Below are positions 26,031 through 33,612 of a DNA stretch of 45,222 nucleotides, piece by piece; position 1 is the first letter of the stretch, and every line of letters begins with the position of its first letter. This stretch comes from Verrucomicrobiota bacterium (GTDB lineage Bacteria > Verrucomicrobiota > Kiritimatiellia > CAIQIC01). The DNA lies in NCBI GenBank assembly GCA_004321905.1, contig SCQF01000044.1:1-45222 (forward strand). Direction: 5' to 3'. The notes under the pieces were generated by a model. That model was not told where the DNA came from. It searched no databases and saw only the letters and a list, made by a program, of their open reading frames with translations. The position numbers and the translations under genes were made by a program.

Positions 26031-26579
26031 ATGAAATTGTTCGAGAAAACGCTGACGAAACAAACGCTCTATTCTGGTCGCATCCTCGATCTGGAGTTGC
26101 AGGAGGTGGAGCTGGCCGACGGCACCCGCGCGCCGCGCGAACTGATCCGTCACGCGCCGGCGGTCGGCGTGGTGGCGCGGCGCCCGGATGGCACGTTCGT
26201 CTTCGTCCGCCAATTCCGCAAGGCCGTGGAGCAGGTGATGCTGGAAATCGTCGCCGGCATTTGCGAACCGGGCGAAGCGCCCGCGACCACCGCCGCGCGC
26301 GAGCTGCGTGAAGAAACCGGTTATACCGCCGTGCGGCTCGTCGAACTCGGCAGCGTCTTTGCCACCCCCGGCTACGTGGATGAACGCATCACGTTGTTCT
26401 TCGCCGAATTGACTGCGACCGCCGACGCAACCCAGCACGACCACGACGAGCGCCTCGAAACCGTCACCCTTAACCGCGTCGAGGTAGAACGTTTGCTCGA
26501 CACCGGAAAGATACAAGACGCGAAAACCCTCGCCGCGTGGTTGCTATTCACCCGTCAAATATCGCCGCTAAATACTTAA
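26031..26579 (+). CDS. Nudix hydrolase, ADP-ribose pyrophosphatase type
   Basis: A 182-residue protein with the Nudix box GICEPGEAPATTAARELREE followed by TG (G-x5-E-x7-REUxEExGU), whose glutamates bind Mg. The N-terminal LYSGRILDLELQEVEL and APAVGVVARRPDGTFVFVRQFR fit ADP-ribose/NDP-sugar pyrophosphatases. GAGGAG precedes the ATG by 5 bp. It probably hydrolyses ADP-ribose or related nucleoside diphosphate sugars. Confidence 0.92.
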   Translation: MKLFEKTLTKQTLYSGRILDLELQEVELADGTRAPRELIRHAPAVGVVARRPDGTFVFVRQFRKAVEQVMLEIVAGICEPGEAPATTAARELREETGYTAVRLVELGSVFATPGYVDERITLFFAELTATADATQHDHDERLETVTLNRVEVERLLDTGKIQDAKTLAAWLLFTRQISPLNT

Positions 26580-26606
26580 AATCTAACTGTTTGGCGCCGA
26601 AAGACC

Positions 26607-26622
26607 ACTCCAAGGTTGGGGT
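26607..26622. repeat. possible degenerate gene-end palindrome
   Basis: ACTCCAAGGTTGGGGT forms a 7-pair stem (one G-T pair) 27 bp after the Nudix stop and keeps the CTCCAAGG..TTGG core. It may be a decayed copy of the palindrome family. The nearby ACCTCT/AGAGGT at about 26638-26657 forms a second small stem. Confidence 0.35.
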
Positions 26623-26701
26623 AAATTCAGCCCACACCTCTACCCCCAAAGAGGTAAAATTTCTTGTTTGCTTTCGGCCCAAAATCGTCAATCGTCATCT
26701 C

Positions 26702-27160
26702 ATGAAATCCGCACGCTTAGCCATAGCAAAAGACGAGAGCATGGTGGCCGATATGTTTATGGCTTGGCTGCGGCGCCGTCCGCAATTCTACATCGGCTCC
26801 TCGTGCTGCGATGCCTACGGCCTCTACCGCGTCAATCAACTTGGCCCGGACAAAATGAGCCCTTTGACGGTGCTGGGCGATGCGCTGGAAGCGGTGGCTG
26901 CCGGCAAGAACTATTTCTCCCAGTCGTTCCGCGAACAGATGGAACGGCAATTACAGCAGCCGGACGCTTCCTATAAAATCATCAGCCAGCGTGAAATCGA
27001 AATTTTACATTTGCTAGCCACGGGGTTGGAGGATGAGGAAATCGCTGTAAAACTGGCGATTACAACCGAAACCGTGAAGGCTCAGCGCCGGAGTGTCCGG
27101 CGTAAATTGAACCTTCACACCGATCAGGCGCTGATCTCACGCGCCCAAAACCGGGCCTGA
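26702..27160 (+). CDS. LuxR/NarL-type response regulator with a shortened receiver
   Basis: A 152-residue protein. The C-terminal HTH is complete (IISQREIEILHLLATGLEDE, EIAVKLAITTETVKAQRRSV, RRKLNLHT). The N-terminal part begins like a receiver (RLAIAKDESMVADMFMAWLR, FYIGSSCCDAYGLYRVNQLG), but then jumps from PDK to MSPLTVLGDALEAVAAGKNY, normally the end of a receiver. About 50-60 residues containing the phosphoacceptor Asp and following strands are missing, so phosphorylation control is probably lost. The open frame reaches back to 26537 but those codons are not protein-like. No partner kinase is nearby. Confidence 0.8.
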   Translation: MKSARLAIAKDESMVADMFMAWLRRRPQFYIGSSCCDAYGLYRVNQLGPDKMSPLTVLGDALEAVAAGKNYFSQSFREQMERQLQQPDASYKIISQREIEILHLLATGLEDEEIAVKLAITTETVKAQRRSVRRKLNLHTDQALISRAQNRA

Positions 27161-27493
27161 GTCTCGACCATTCGGCGCGATTCGCGACCCCGTTCAACGG
27201 TGAGGAGGCGTTGCCGTCATGAATGGCGCAGCGATCAACTTTATGACGCGTGGATGGTGGGCGCCAACATGGTCATCCGCAAACCGCTGCTCCCTTCCTT
27301 GCTCGTCTCCACGGCGTGGTATCTGACGACGCCAACCGCCGAACAATCCACCTTGACCCAGCCGATCGCGGCGCACATCTGACGAAAACGCCGGCATTTT
27401 TTTGCCGCGCAGCGTTTGCGGCTTGTCGTGGCGCGCGAAAAACTCTATGGGATGTCGCGCGGACGCGACCCGTAGGGGCGACGCCGCGGCATC
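27161..27493. other. intergenic region without a recognised gene
   Basis: About 330 bp between the LuxR-type gene and the helicase. Short frames exist on both strands: plus from about 27200, and minus about 27382-27245 reading MCAAIGWVKVDCSAVGVVRY. Neither matches a family I know nor has a Shine-Dalgarno. GCGCGGACGCG and GTAGGGGCGACGCCGCGGC lie just before the helicase. No promoter or RNA is convincing. Confidence 0.5.
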
Positions 27494-29434
27494 ATGGCAA
27501 GCATTCACTACGCGACGGAACTGAACGCCGAGCAATTGGCTGCGGTACAGGCGCCGGATGGACCGGTGTTGGTCATCGCCGCCGCCGGCACGGGCAAAAC
27601 GCGCACGCTGACCTATCGCGTGGCGTGGCTGGTGGAGCACGGCGTCGAGGCACGACGCATCCTGTTGATGACCTTCACCAATCGCGCGGCGCATGAGATG
27701 CTGGAACGCGCGACGGTGCTGGTCGGCGGCGCAGTCGGCGGCCTGTGGGGCGGCACCTTCCACCACATGGCCAATCGGATGTTGCGCCGACACGCCGGAC
27801 TGCTTGGCTATAAACCGGATTACACGATTCTCGATCAAGATGACGCTAAAAGCCTTGTCAAAACCTGCGCCGCGGAGTTGAAGCTCGCGGGCAAAGAATT
27901 TCCCAAGGCGGATGTGCTGCTGAGTGTATTCAGCTTGGCGGCGAACGTCGAAAAGCCGGTGCGCGAACAGGCGGAAAAGCATTTTGCCGATCACCACGTG
28001 AGCTTGGACGAGGTTCTTCGCGTCCATCAGGCTTACGAGGCGCACAAGCGGCAACTGCACGCGATGGACTTCGATGATCTGTTGGTCAACGGCCTGCGCC
28101 TATTTCGCGAACATCCGGAAGTTCTCGCACGTTATCAGGAGCAATTTGAATACATCCTCGTGGATGAATATCAGGACACCAACACGCTGCAAGCCGAGTG
28201 GGTGGACCGCCTCGCCGCGCAGCGCCGCAACCTGCTGGTGGTCGGCGACGATTTCCAGAGCATCTACTCGTGGCGCGGCGCAAATTTCGCCAATATTATC
28301 TCGTTCCCCCAACGCTACGCGGGCACGACCATTTTCAAGCTGGTGACGAATTACCGCAGCGTGCCGGAAATCCTCGACCTGGCCAACGCCTGCATCGCCG
28401 GCAACCCGGAGCAGTTCCAAAAAACGATGAAGGCCACACGACCGGGCCATAAAAAGCCAACGCTCGTGCGACTCCGTGATGGCGATAGTCAGGCGCGCTA
28501 CGTGGTTGAGCGAATTCGCCGCCTTTTGCGACAAGGGCGCTCGCCCAACGAGATCGCTGTACTCTATCGCGCGCATTTCCATGCCATGGAACTCCAGATG
28601 GAACTGACGCGGCAAGGCATCCCGTTCATCGTCACCTCCGGCGTGCGGTTTTTCGAGCAAGCGCACGTCAAAGACGTCTGCGCGTTGGTGCGTGTGCTGG
28701 TACATGGCGACGACCAACTCGCCTTTGTACGGCTGCTGGGGCTGTTGCCGAAAATCGGCGAGAAAACCGCGCTTAAAATTTTCCACAAACTCGGCGGCAA
28801 ACTTGACCTCGCCGACCCAGACACAGGTGTGCGCGTCGAACGGCTCTTACCAGAAGCGGCCCAACCGCTGTGGCGCAAGATCGAACCGATCATCGCCGCC
28901 TTCGGCCCGGAAAAACTCGGCGAGGATCCCGGCGAAATCATCTATCGCTTTCTGGCCGCTTTCTACGAAGACTTCGCCCTCAACCACTTCGAGAACGCCG
29001 CACGGCGGCTGGAAGATTTGCAGGGGTTGATCAACTTCACCACGCGCTACGAATCCGCCGAGGATTTTTTGAGCGAAATCGCACTGCTGACCAACCTCGA
29101 CGCCGAAACCGAAGCGCCCGACGAAGACGCCCGTTCCATGCTTAAGCTTTCCACGGTTCATCAAGCCAAGGGTTTGGAATGGCCGGTGGTGTTCCTGCTC
29201 TGGATGAACGAAGGCTTGTTCCCCTCGCAACGCTCGCTCGACGACCACGCGACGGAAGCCGAAGAACGCCGCTTATTCTACGTGGCCACCACCCGCGCCA
29301 AAGACGACCTTGTCCTCTGCGTTCCAGAAATCCGCCGCGTGCGCGACGGCGGCGTCATGCCCTGTATCCCCTCGCGCTTCATCACTGAAGTGCCACTCGA
29401 ATTGTTTGCCGAGGAATATGTTGGCTTTATTTGA
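27494..29434 (+). CDS. UvrD/PcrA-type superfamily 1 DNA helicase
   Basis: A 646-residue helicase translocating 3' to 5' on single-stranded DNA. Motifs in order: Q-motif LNAEQLAAVQAPDGPVLVIA, Walker A AAGTGKTRTL (residues about 30-39), MTFTNRAAHEML, DEYQDTN near 223, VVGDDFQSIYSWRGA, VTNYRSVPEILDLAN, FVRLLGLLPKIGEKTA, STVHQAKGLEWPVVFLLWMN and the arginine-finger segment EERRLFYVATTRAKDDL. It ends about 50 residues after that, so it lacks the longer C-terminal tail of UvrD/PcrA. No Shine-Dalgarno is visible before the ATG. Confidence 0.93.
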   Translation: MASIHYATELNAEQLAAVQAPDGPVLVIAAAGTGKTRTLTYRVAWLVEHGVEARRILLMTFTNRAAHEMLERATVLVGGAVGGLWGGTFHHMANRMLRRHAGLLGYKPDYTILDQDDAKSLVKTCAAELKLAGKEFPKADVLLSVFSLAANVEKPVREQAEKHFADHHVSLDEVLRVHQAYEAHKRQLHAMDFDDLLVNGLRLFREHPEVLARYQEQFEYILVDEYQDTNTLQAEWVDRLAAQRRNLLVVGDDFQSIYSWRGANFANIISFPQRYAGTTIFKLVTNYRSVPEILDLANACIAGNPEQFQKTMKATRPGHKKPTLVRLRDGDSQARYVVERIRRLLRQGRSPNEIAVLYRAHFHAMELQMELTRQGIPFIVTSGVRFFEQAHVKDVCALVRVLVHGDDQLAFVRLLGLLPKIGEKTALKIFHKLGGKLDLADPDTGVRVERLLPEAAQPLWRKIEPIIAAFGPEKLGEDPGEIIYRFLAAFYEDFALNHFENAARRLEDLQGLINFTTRYESAEDFLSEIALLTNLDAETEAPDEDARSMLKLSTVHQAKGLEWPVVFLLWMNEGLFPSQRSLDDHATEAEERRLFYVATTRAKDDLVLCVPEIRRVRDGGVMPCIPSRFITEVPLELFAEEYVGFI

Positions 29435-29495
29435 GAAGCAACCTTGACAGGCGCAGCGCCGGCGACAATCATCAGGCAAAATTACGGAGGCACTT

Positions 29496-31028
29496 GTGCT
29501 GGCGAAAGTATTTTCCGGGGCCGTGTTCGGTGTGGATGCCTATCCCGTCGAAATCGAAGTCAACGCGGGGCACGGCGACCCCTTCACCGTCATCGTCGGC
29601 CTACCCGATGTCGCGGTCAAGGAGAGCAAGGACCGCGTCAACACCGCCTTGATCAACTCCGGCTTTGGCCTGCCGATGGGCCGCACCACGATCAACCTTG
29701 CCCCGGCGGACATTAAAAAGGAAGGGCCGAGCTTCGATCTGCCGATCGCGCTCGGTACCATCGCCGCCCAAGGCGACCTCGACGACGAAAAGTTTTCCGG
29801 CATGACCATCGCCGGCGAATTAGCGCTGAGCGGTGAAGTGCGGCGCATCCGCGGCATATTGCCGATGGCGATCATGTCCCGCGCCAAGGGCCGTGCGCTG
29901 CTCGTGCCGGAAGAAAACGCCGACGAAGCCGCCGTCGTCGAAGGCTTGCAAGTTTTTCCCGTCAAAACCCTGCGCCAAGCGGCGGATTTTCTGGCCGGCA
30001 AACTCGAACTCGCGCCCTACCAAATCAACGTCCACAACGTGTTCGAGGCAAACAGCCTTTATGATGAGGACTTCGCCGATGTGAAAGGGCAAGAGTCCGC
30101 CAAGCGGGCGATTGAAGTCGCCGTCGCAGGTGGGCATAACTTGTTGGCGCTCGGTCCACCGGGAACGGGCAAGACGATGCTCGCCAAACGCGTGCCTTCG
30201 ATTCTGCCGCCGATGTCGCTGGAGGAAGCACTAGAGACGACGAAAATTCATAGCATCGCCGGTACACTCGCGCCACACCAAGCGCTCGTCGCACGCCGTC
30301 CGTTCCGCTCACCGCACCACACGGTCTCCGATGCCGGCCTGCTTGGCGGCGGCTCGCATCCGATGCCCGGCGAAGTCAGTCTTGCGCATAACGGCGTGCT
30401 GTTTCTCGACGAATTGCCGGAATTCAGCCGGAGCGCTCTCGAGGTGATGCGGCAGCCGCTGGAGGATGGTGCCGTCACCGTGGCGCGCGTTGCGGCCAGT
30501 CTGACCTTCCCGTGCCAGTTCATGCTGGTGGCAGCGATGAACCCCTGCCCCTGCGGCTACTTCGGCGATCCCAAACATGAGTGCCGCTGTGCCGCGCCCA
30601 ACATCCAGCGCTACCGCAACCGCATCTCCGGCCCGCTGCTCGACCGCATTGATATCCACGTCGAGGTGCCGGCCGTGCGTTACCAGGAACTTGCTTCGGC
30701 GACGCGCGGCGAAAACTCCGCCGCGATCCGCGAGCGCGTGATTCGCGCCCGTCGCATCCAGCAAGAACGCTTCAAGGGCAACGCGCGCGTTCACTGCAAT
30801 GCCGCAATGCGCTCGAAGGAAATTCACAAACACTGCGCGCTGGATGCCGATGCCCAAGAAACACTCAAAATGGCGATCACCGACCTCAACTTTTCCGCAC
30901 GCGCCTACGACCGTATCCTCAAGGTCGCGCGCACCATCGCCGACCTCGCCGGCGCGGAACATATCGCCACCACGCACGTCTCCGAGGCCATCCAATATCG
31001 CTCGCTGGATCGGCAATACTGGGCCTGA
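29496..31028 (+). CDS. comM: ComM/YifB-family Mg-chelatase-like AAA+ ATPase
   Basis: A 510-residue protein. It starts with GTG at 29496, with GGAGG 5 bp upstream. N-terminal Lon-protease-like fold domain ([40 protein letters not shown]), AAA+ core with Walker [38 protein letters not shown], Walker [18 protein letters not shown], and a C-terminal Mg-chelatase domain ([37 protein letters not shown]). In naturally competent bacteria ComM promotes branch migration during integration of taken-up DNA. No uptake genes lie in this window. Confidence 0.95.
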   Translation: MLAKVFSGAVFGVDAYPVEIEVNAGHGDPFTVIVGLPDVAVKESKDRVNTALINSGFGLPMGRTTINLAPADIKKEGPSFDLPIALGTIAAQGDLDDEKFSGMTIAGELALSGEVRRIRGILPMAIMSRAKGRALLVPEENADEAAVVEGLQVFPVKTLRQAADFLAGKLELAPYQINVHNVFEANSLYDEDFADVKGQESAKRAIEVAVAGGHNLLALGPPGTGKTMLAKRVPSILPPMSLEEALETTKIHSIAGTLAPHQALVARRPFRSPHHTVSDAGLLGGGSHPMPGEVSLAHNGVLFLDELPEFSRSALEVMRQPLEDGAVTVARVAASLTFPCQFMLVAAMNPCPCGYFGDPKHECRCAAPNIQRYRNRISGPLLDRIDIHVEVPAVRYQELASATRGENSAAIRERVIRARRIQQERFKGNARVHCNAAMRSKEIHKHCALDADAQETLKMAITDLNFSARAYDRILKVARTIADLAGAEHIATTHVSEAIQYRSLDRQYWA

Positions 31029-31051
31029 AGCATCGCCAATCGGCGGTTGAA

Positions 31052-31079
31052 GTGCCTATGCATATATGTGCATAGGCAC
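31052..31079. other. perfect 28-bp palindromic hairpin after comM
   Basis: GTGCCTATGCA (31052-31062) and TGCATAGGCAC (31069-31079) form an 11-bp perfect stem around a six-base loop TATATG. It begins 24 bp after the comM stop. No T-tract follows, so it is either an unusual terminator or a protein-binding dyad. Confidence 0.75.
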
Positions 31080-31585
31080 ACATAGTTAAACAATAAATTG
31101 CCAAAGCTTGAAAAGCTAGCCCCGTCGTCGTGCACGAGCGCAGGCTGAAACGGTATGACCAAGGCCAGGGCACCCGCGCGTGCTCCGCCAGCTTCGGCTA
31201 CTGCGCGGGGCGCGCAGTTCGGTCGGCCCACCTCCACCATGGATCTGTGGCTAAACCGTCTGGACTTGAGGTTTAAAAAAATGCTGCACGCCGCCGAGCA
31301 GTCGCGGACCGACGGGCGCAGTCCGGTAGGTCAACGGTTGGTCTGTGCCGTGCCGCACTATCATTATCAGACCACGCTGATCGCCGCAGGGGCGTTGCCG
31401 GCAACGCCCGTGGGCTGCGCGAGCGCAGCCGCTACATCTTTCTTGTGTCGCCTATGTGCCTTTTTGTGGCCAATTTCCCTCGGAAGACGCGGTGGTTCGG
31501 AGAGTTCCCCGCGGCTGTAACCCTTCGTGGTTAAACGCCCTGTTGCGGCTTTGCGTGCGCTTTCTTTTCGGTTATACTGACTCCA
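31080..31585. other. noncoding region with small palindromes
   Basis: About 500 bp without a convincing gene. A frame at 31155-31520 is open but unlike any family I know and reads through palindromes. Contents: a degenerate gene-end palindrome at 31097-31115 (14 of 19 matches), a perfect 20-bp palindrome at 31390-31409 (GGGCGTTGCCGGCAACGCCC), a hairpin GGCTGCGC-GA-GCGCAGCC at 31413-31430, a CTTGTGTCGCC...GTGCCTTTTTGTGGCC tract at about 31442-31471 that resembles dispersed intergenic repeats, and the def promoter at the right end. Confidence 0.5.
31551..31578 (+). promoter_or_regulatory. promoter of def
   Basis: TTGCGT (31551-31556), 16-bp spacer, TATACT (31573-31578). The def ATG at 31586 is 7 bp after the -10 box and no Shine-Dalgarno exists, so a leaderless mRNA is predicted. 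Confidence 0.55.
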
Positions 31586-32149
31586 ATGAAGCTCGACATT
31601 CGAACCTATGGCGATCCTATTTTGCGCCAGCCCGCCGTGCCCGTGGAGCACGTCACGGATGAACTCCGCGCGCTGGCGAAGAACATGATCGCTGCCATGC
31701 GCGCCGAAAACGGCGTCGGCCTCGCCGCCGAACAAGTCGGACGACGCGCGGCCGTCATCGTGGTCGAACTACCACTCGACTACGACACCGCAGAAGAAGG
31801 TGGGCCGCGTTTGCATCCCGACATCGAAATGCCGTGGGTGCTGTTCAACCCGGAAATTCTGAGCGCCTCGGCCGAGCAGGAAATCGCAATCGAAGGTTGC
31901 TTGAGTTTTCCCGATATCACCACGCCCGTCGCCCGGTCGGTGGAGATTACCTTGCGTTATAAGGATTTGAACGGTCGCACGCATGAGCGCGTCCTGCGGA
32001 AATTTCTGGCGCGGGTCGTCCAGCACGAACTCGATCACCTCCGCGGCGTATTGCTGGTGGATCGCATGAGCGCCGTGAAAAAAATCGCCTTGCGCGGCCA
32101 GCTCAAACGCCTCAAACAAGAGACTGAAGACGCGCTCGGCCTCGGTTGA
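31586..32149 (+). CDS. def: peptide deformylase
   Basis: A 187-residue metalloenzyme that removes the N-formyl group from new proteins. All three motifs are intact: GVGLAAEQ, EGCLSFP (metal Cys) and QHELDHLRGVL (HExDH). The start KLDIRTYGDPILRQPAVPV is typical. An insert of about 12 residues (YDTAEEGGPRLHPDI) follows VVELPL. It converges on the aminomutase-like gene, with one palindrome between them. Confidence 0.97.
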   Translation: MKLDIRTYGDPILRQPAVPVEHVTDELRALAKNMIAAMRAENGVGLAAEQVGRRAAVIVVELPLDYDTAEEGGPRLHPDIEMPWVLFNPEILSASAEQEIAIEGCLSFPDITTPVARSVEITLRYKDLNGRTHERVLRKFLARVVQHELDHLRGVLLVDRMSAVKKIALRGQLKRLKQETEDALGLG

Positions 32150-32157
32150 GCGCATCC

Positions 32158-32176
32158 TGTTCCAAGGTTTGGAAAC
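32158..32176. repeat. single copy of the 19-bp gene-end palindrome
   Basis: TGTTCCAAGGTTTGGAAAC fills the gap between the def stop (9 bp away) and the stop of the convergent aminomutase-like gene, which it touches. Confidence 0.85.
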
Positions 32177-33259
32177 TTAACGTCCAACCGGCTCGGGATA
32201 GGCAATCAACTGGCCGCGCGGACCGCGTAACACGATTTTTTTCGTGGCGGCGCTCACGATCGTGGCGGCGGAAAGCGGAATTTTCCCAGCCGTCGGCGTG
32301 TCGAGGACATAGGTTGGGATCGCCAAGCTGCTCAAGCGTCGGCGTAGTTGCGCCATGATCTTCAAACCGCGCCGGACGGGCACGCGGAAATGCTCCACGC
32401 CGCGAACCAGTTCGCATTGAAAAAGGTAATAGGGCCGAACGCGATGGCGGACAAGGCCGCGCAATAGTTCTTCCAGAATTTTTGCCGAGTCGTTCACGCC
32501 ACGCAGCAAGACCGACTGATTACCGAGCGGAAAACCGGCGTCGGCCAGTCGGGCAAGCGCAGCGCAGGCTTCGGAGGTCAATTCGCGGGGATGATTGAAC
32601 TGCGTGTTGATCCAGAGCGGTTGAAACCGGCGGAGCAGCTTCACTAACGCAGGTGTGATGCGCTGCGGCAACGTCACCGGCATCCGCGTGCCAATGCGGA
32701 TGATTTCGACACTCGGCACAGAACGGATCGCCGTAAGCAGACGTTCCAAGGCCAGTTCGGAAAGGGTCAACGGGTCGCCGCCAGAGATAATCACATCGTG
32801 AATCTCTGGATGGATGCGCAGATAGCTGGCGATACGTTCCAAGGCCATGGGCGGCAGTGCCGTCTCGCGCGCACCGGTCAGCCGCTTGCGATCACAATGC
32901 CGACAATACATGGCGCAGGTGTTCGTCGCCAACACCAGCGCGCGGTCGCCATAGCGGCGAATCAGGCCCGGCAGCGGTGTATGTTTTTCCTCGCCCAGCG
33001 GATCGGCGGCCAGATGCGGCGGATCGCAGAGTTCCACCGCCTGCGGCACAGCCAGACGGAAAATGGGATCACGCGCGTCGGCCCGCTGAATGAGCGCAGC
33101 GTAATAAGGCGGAATCGCCATCGCAAAATGCGCCGCCTCCTCCGCTATGCCCGCCATCTTGCTCCGCAGGCCCGGAAAGCGTTGCTGTAATTCGGCCACC
33201 GACCGGATGCGATGGCGCATTTGCCAGCGCCAGTCGCGGTGGTTATAGGTTGCGTTCAT
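32177..33259 (-). CDS. lysine-2,3-aminomutase-family radical SAM protein (KamA/EpmB-like)
   Basis: A 360-residue protein from ATG 33259 (AGGA 4 bp upstream). The radical-SAM cluster motif is CAMYCRHC at about 115-122, followed by IISGGDPLTLS for SAM binding and INTQFNHPRELT. DTPTAGKIPL near residue 326 supplies the PLP lysine. At 360 residues it is nearer EpmB (EF-P lysine modification) than clostridial KamA (about 416). No efp or epmA gene is in the window, so the substrate, free lysine or EF-P lysine, is open. The frame is open up to 33583 but that part overlaps the zinc-ribbon gene and a structured repeat. Confidence 0.88.
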   Translation of the reverse strand: MNATYNHRDWRWQMRHRIRSVAELQQRFPGLRSKMAGIAEEAAHFAMAIPPYYAALIQRADARDPIFRLAVPQAVELCDPPHLAADPLGEEKHTPLPGLIRRYGDRALVLATNTCAMYCRHCDRKRLTGARETALPPMALERIASYLRIHPEIHDVIISGGDPLTLSELALERLLTAIRSVPSVEIIRIGTRMPVTLPQRITPALVKLLRRFQPLWINTQFNHPRELTSEACAALARLADAGFPLGNQSVLLRGVNDSAKILEELLRGLVRHRVRPYYLFQCELVRGVEHFRVPVRRGLKIMAQLRRRLSSLAIPTYVLDTPTAGKIPLSAATIVSAATKKIVLRGPRGQLIAYPEPVGR

Positions 33260-33287
33260 GACATCCTGATAGAAACCAGCTTCGCAA

Positions 33288-33341
33288 GGTAGGGACGGAC
33301 GGCCAGTCCGTCCGTGGCGGGACAGGCTGGCCCGCCCTACC
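33288..33341. repeat. 54-bp inverted repeat enclosing two hairpins (cloverleaf-like)
   Basis: Outer arms GGTAGGG (33288-33294) and CCCTACC (33335-33341) surround two hairpins: GGACGGAC/GTCCGTCC at 33293-33313 (8-bp stem, loop GGCCA) and GGCGGG/CCCGCC at 33316-33336. It lies after the zinc-ribbon stop and within the leader of the aminomutase-like gene. The plan is the same as the larger element at 23269-23394. Confidence 0.8.
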
Positions 33342-33353
33342 GGTAAAGCGACT

Positions 33354-33599
33354 TCACTTTTTTTCGGAAGCGCGCTTGACGATGATACGCCGCGGCGGCG
33401 GCTCCGGCGGAATGCCACCCAAAGCGGCCACATTGATCTGCACAGTGGCGCTCTTGTCCCGCGACGGAATAGGCTGATCAGGCGAGAGAATCTGCACTTC
33501 GCCACCACAACCAGGACACTTGGCAACCATGCCGGCCATAGTGGACGGCGCTTCCAAATTCTGACCACAACGCAGACAGTCAAAATTAATCACGTCCAT
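33354..33599 (-). CDS. small zinc-ribbon protein
   Basis: An 81-residue protein starting MDVINFDCLRCGQNLEAPST; a second pair, CPGCGGEVQI, completes a CxxC...CxxC zinc ribbon within the first 40 residues. The rest (LSPDQPIPSRDKSATVQINV to PPRRIIVKRASEKK) looks flexible and ends basic. The first-ribbon pattern FDCLRCGQNLEAP is common in short PVC proteins. An upstream ATG at 33635 would overlap glyS; 33599 is preferred. It follows glyS by 13 bp and is likely co-transcribed. Function unknown. Confidence 0.75.
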   Translation of the reverse strand: MDVINFDCLRCGQNLEAPSTMAGMVAKCPGCGGEVQILSPDQPIPSRDKSATVQINVAALGGIPPEPPPRRIIVKRASEKK

Positions 33600-33612
33600 A
33601 ATAGAACCCAAT

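Noticed and set aside
29496-31028. The palindromes as DNA uptake sequences, because comM is present
   Set aside because: ComM is widespread in non-competent bacteria, no uptake machinery is in the window, and fixed-distance pairs at gene ends are not the pattern known for uptake sequences.
33260-33583. N-terminal extension of the aminomutase-like gene
   Set aside because: It reads through the cloverleaf-like repeat and the zinc-ribbon gene, and resembles no radical-SAM N-terminus.
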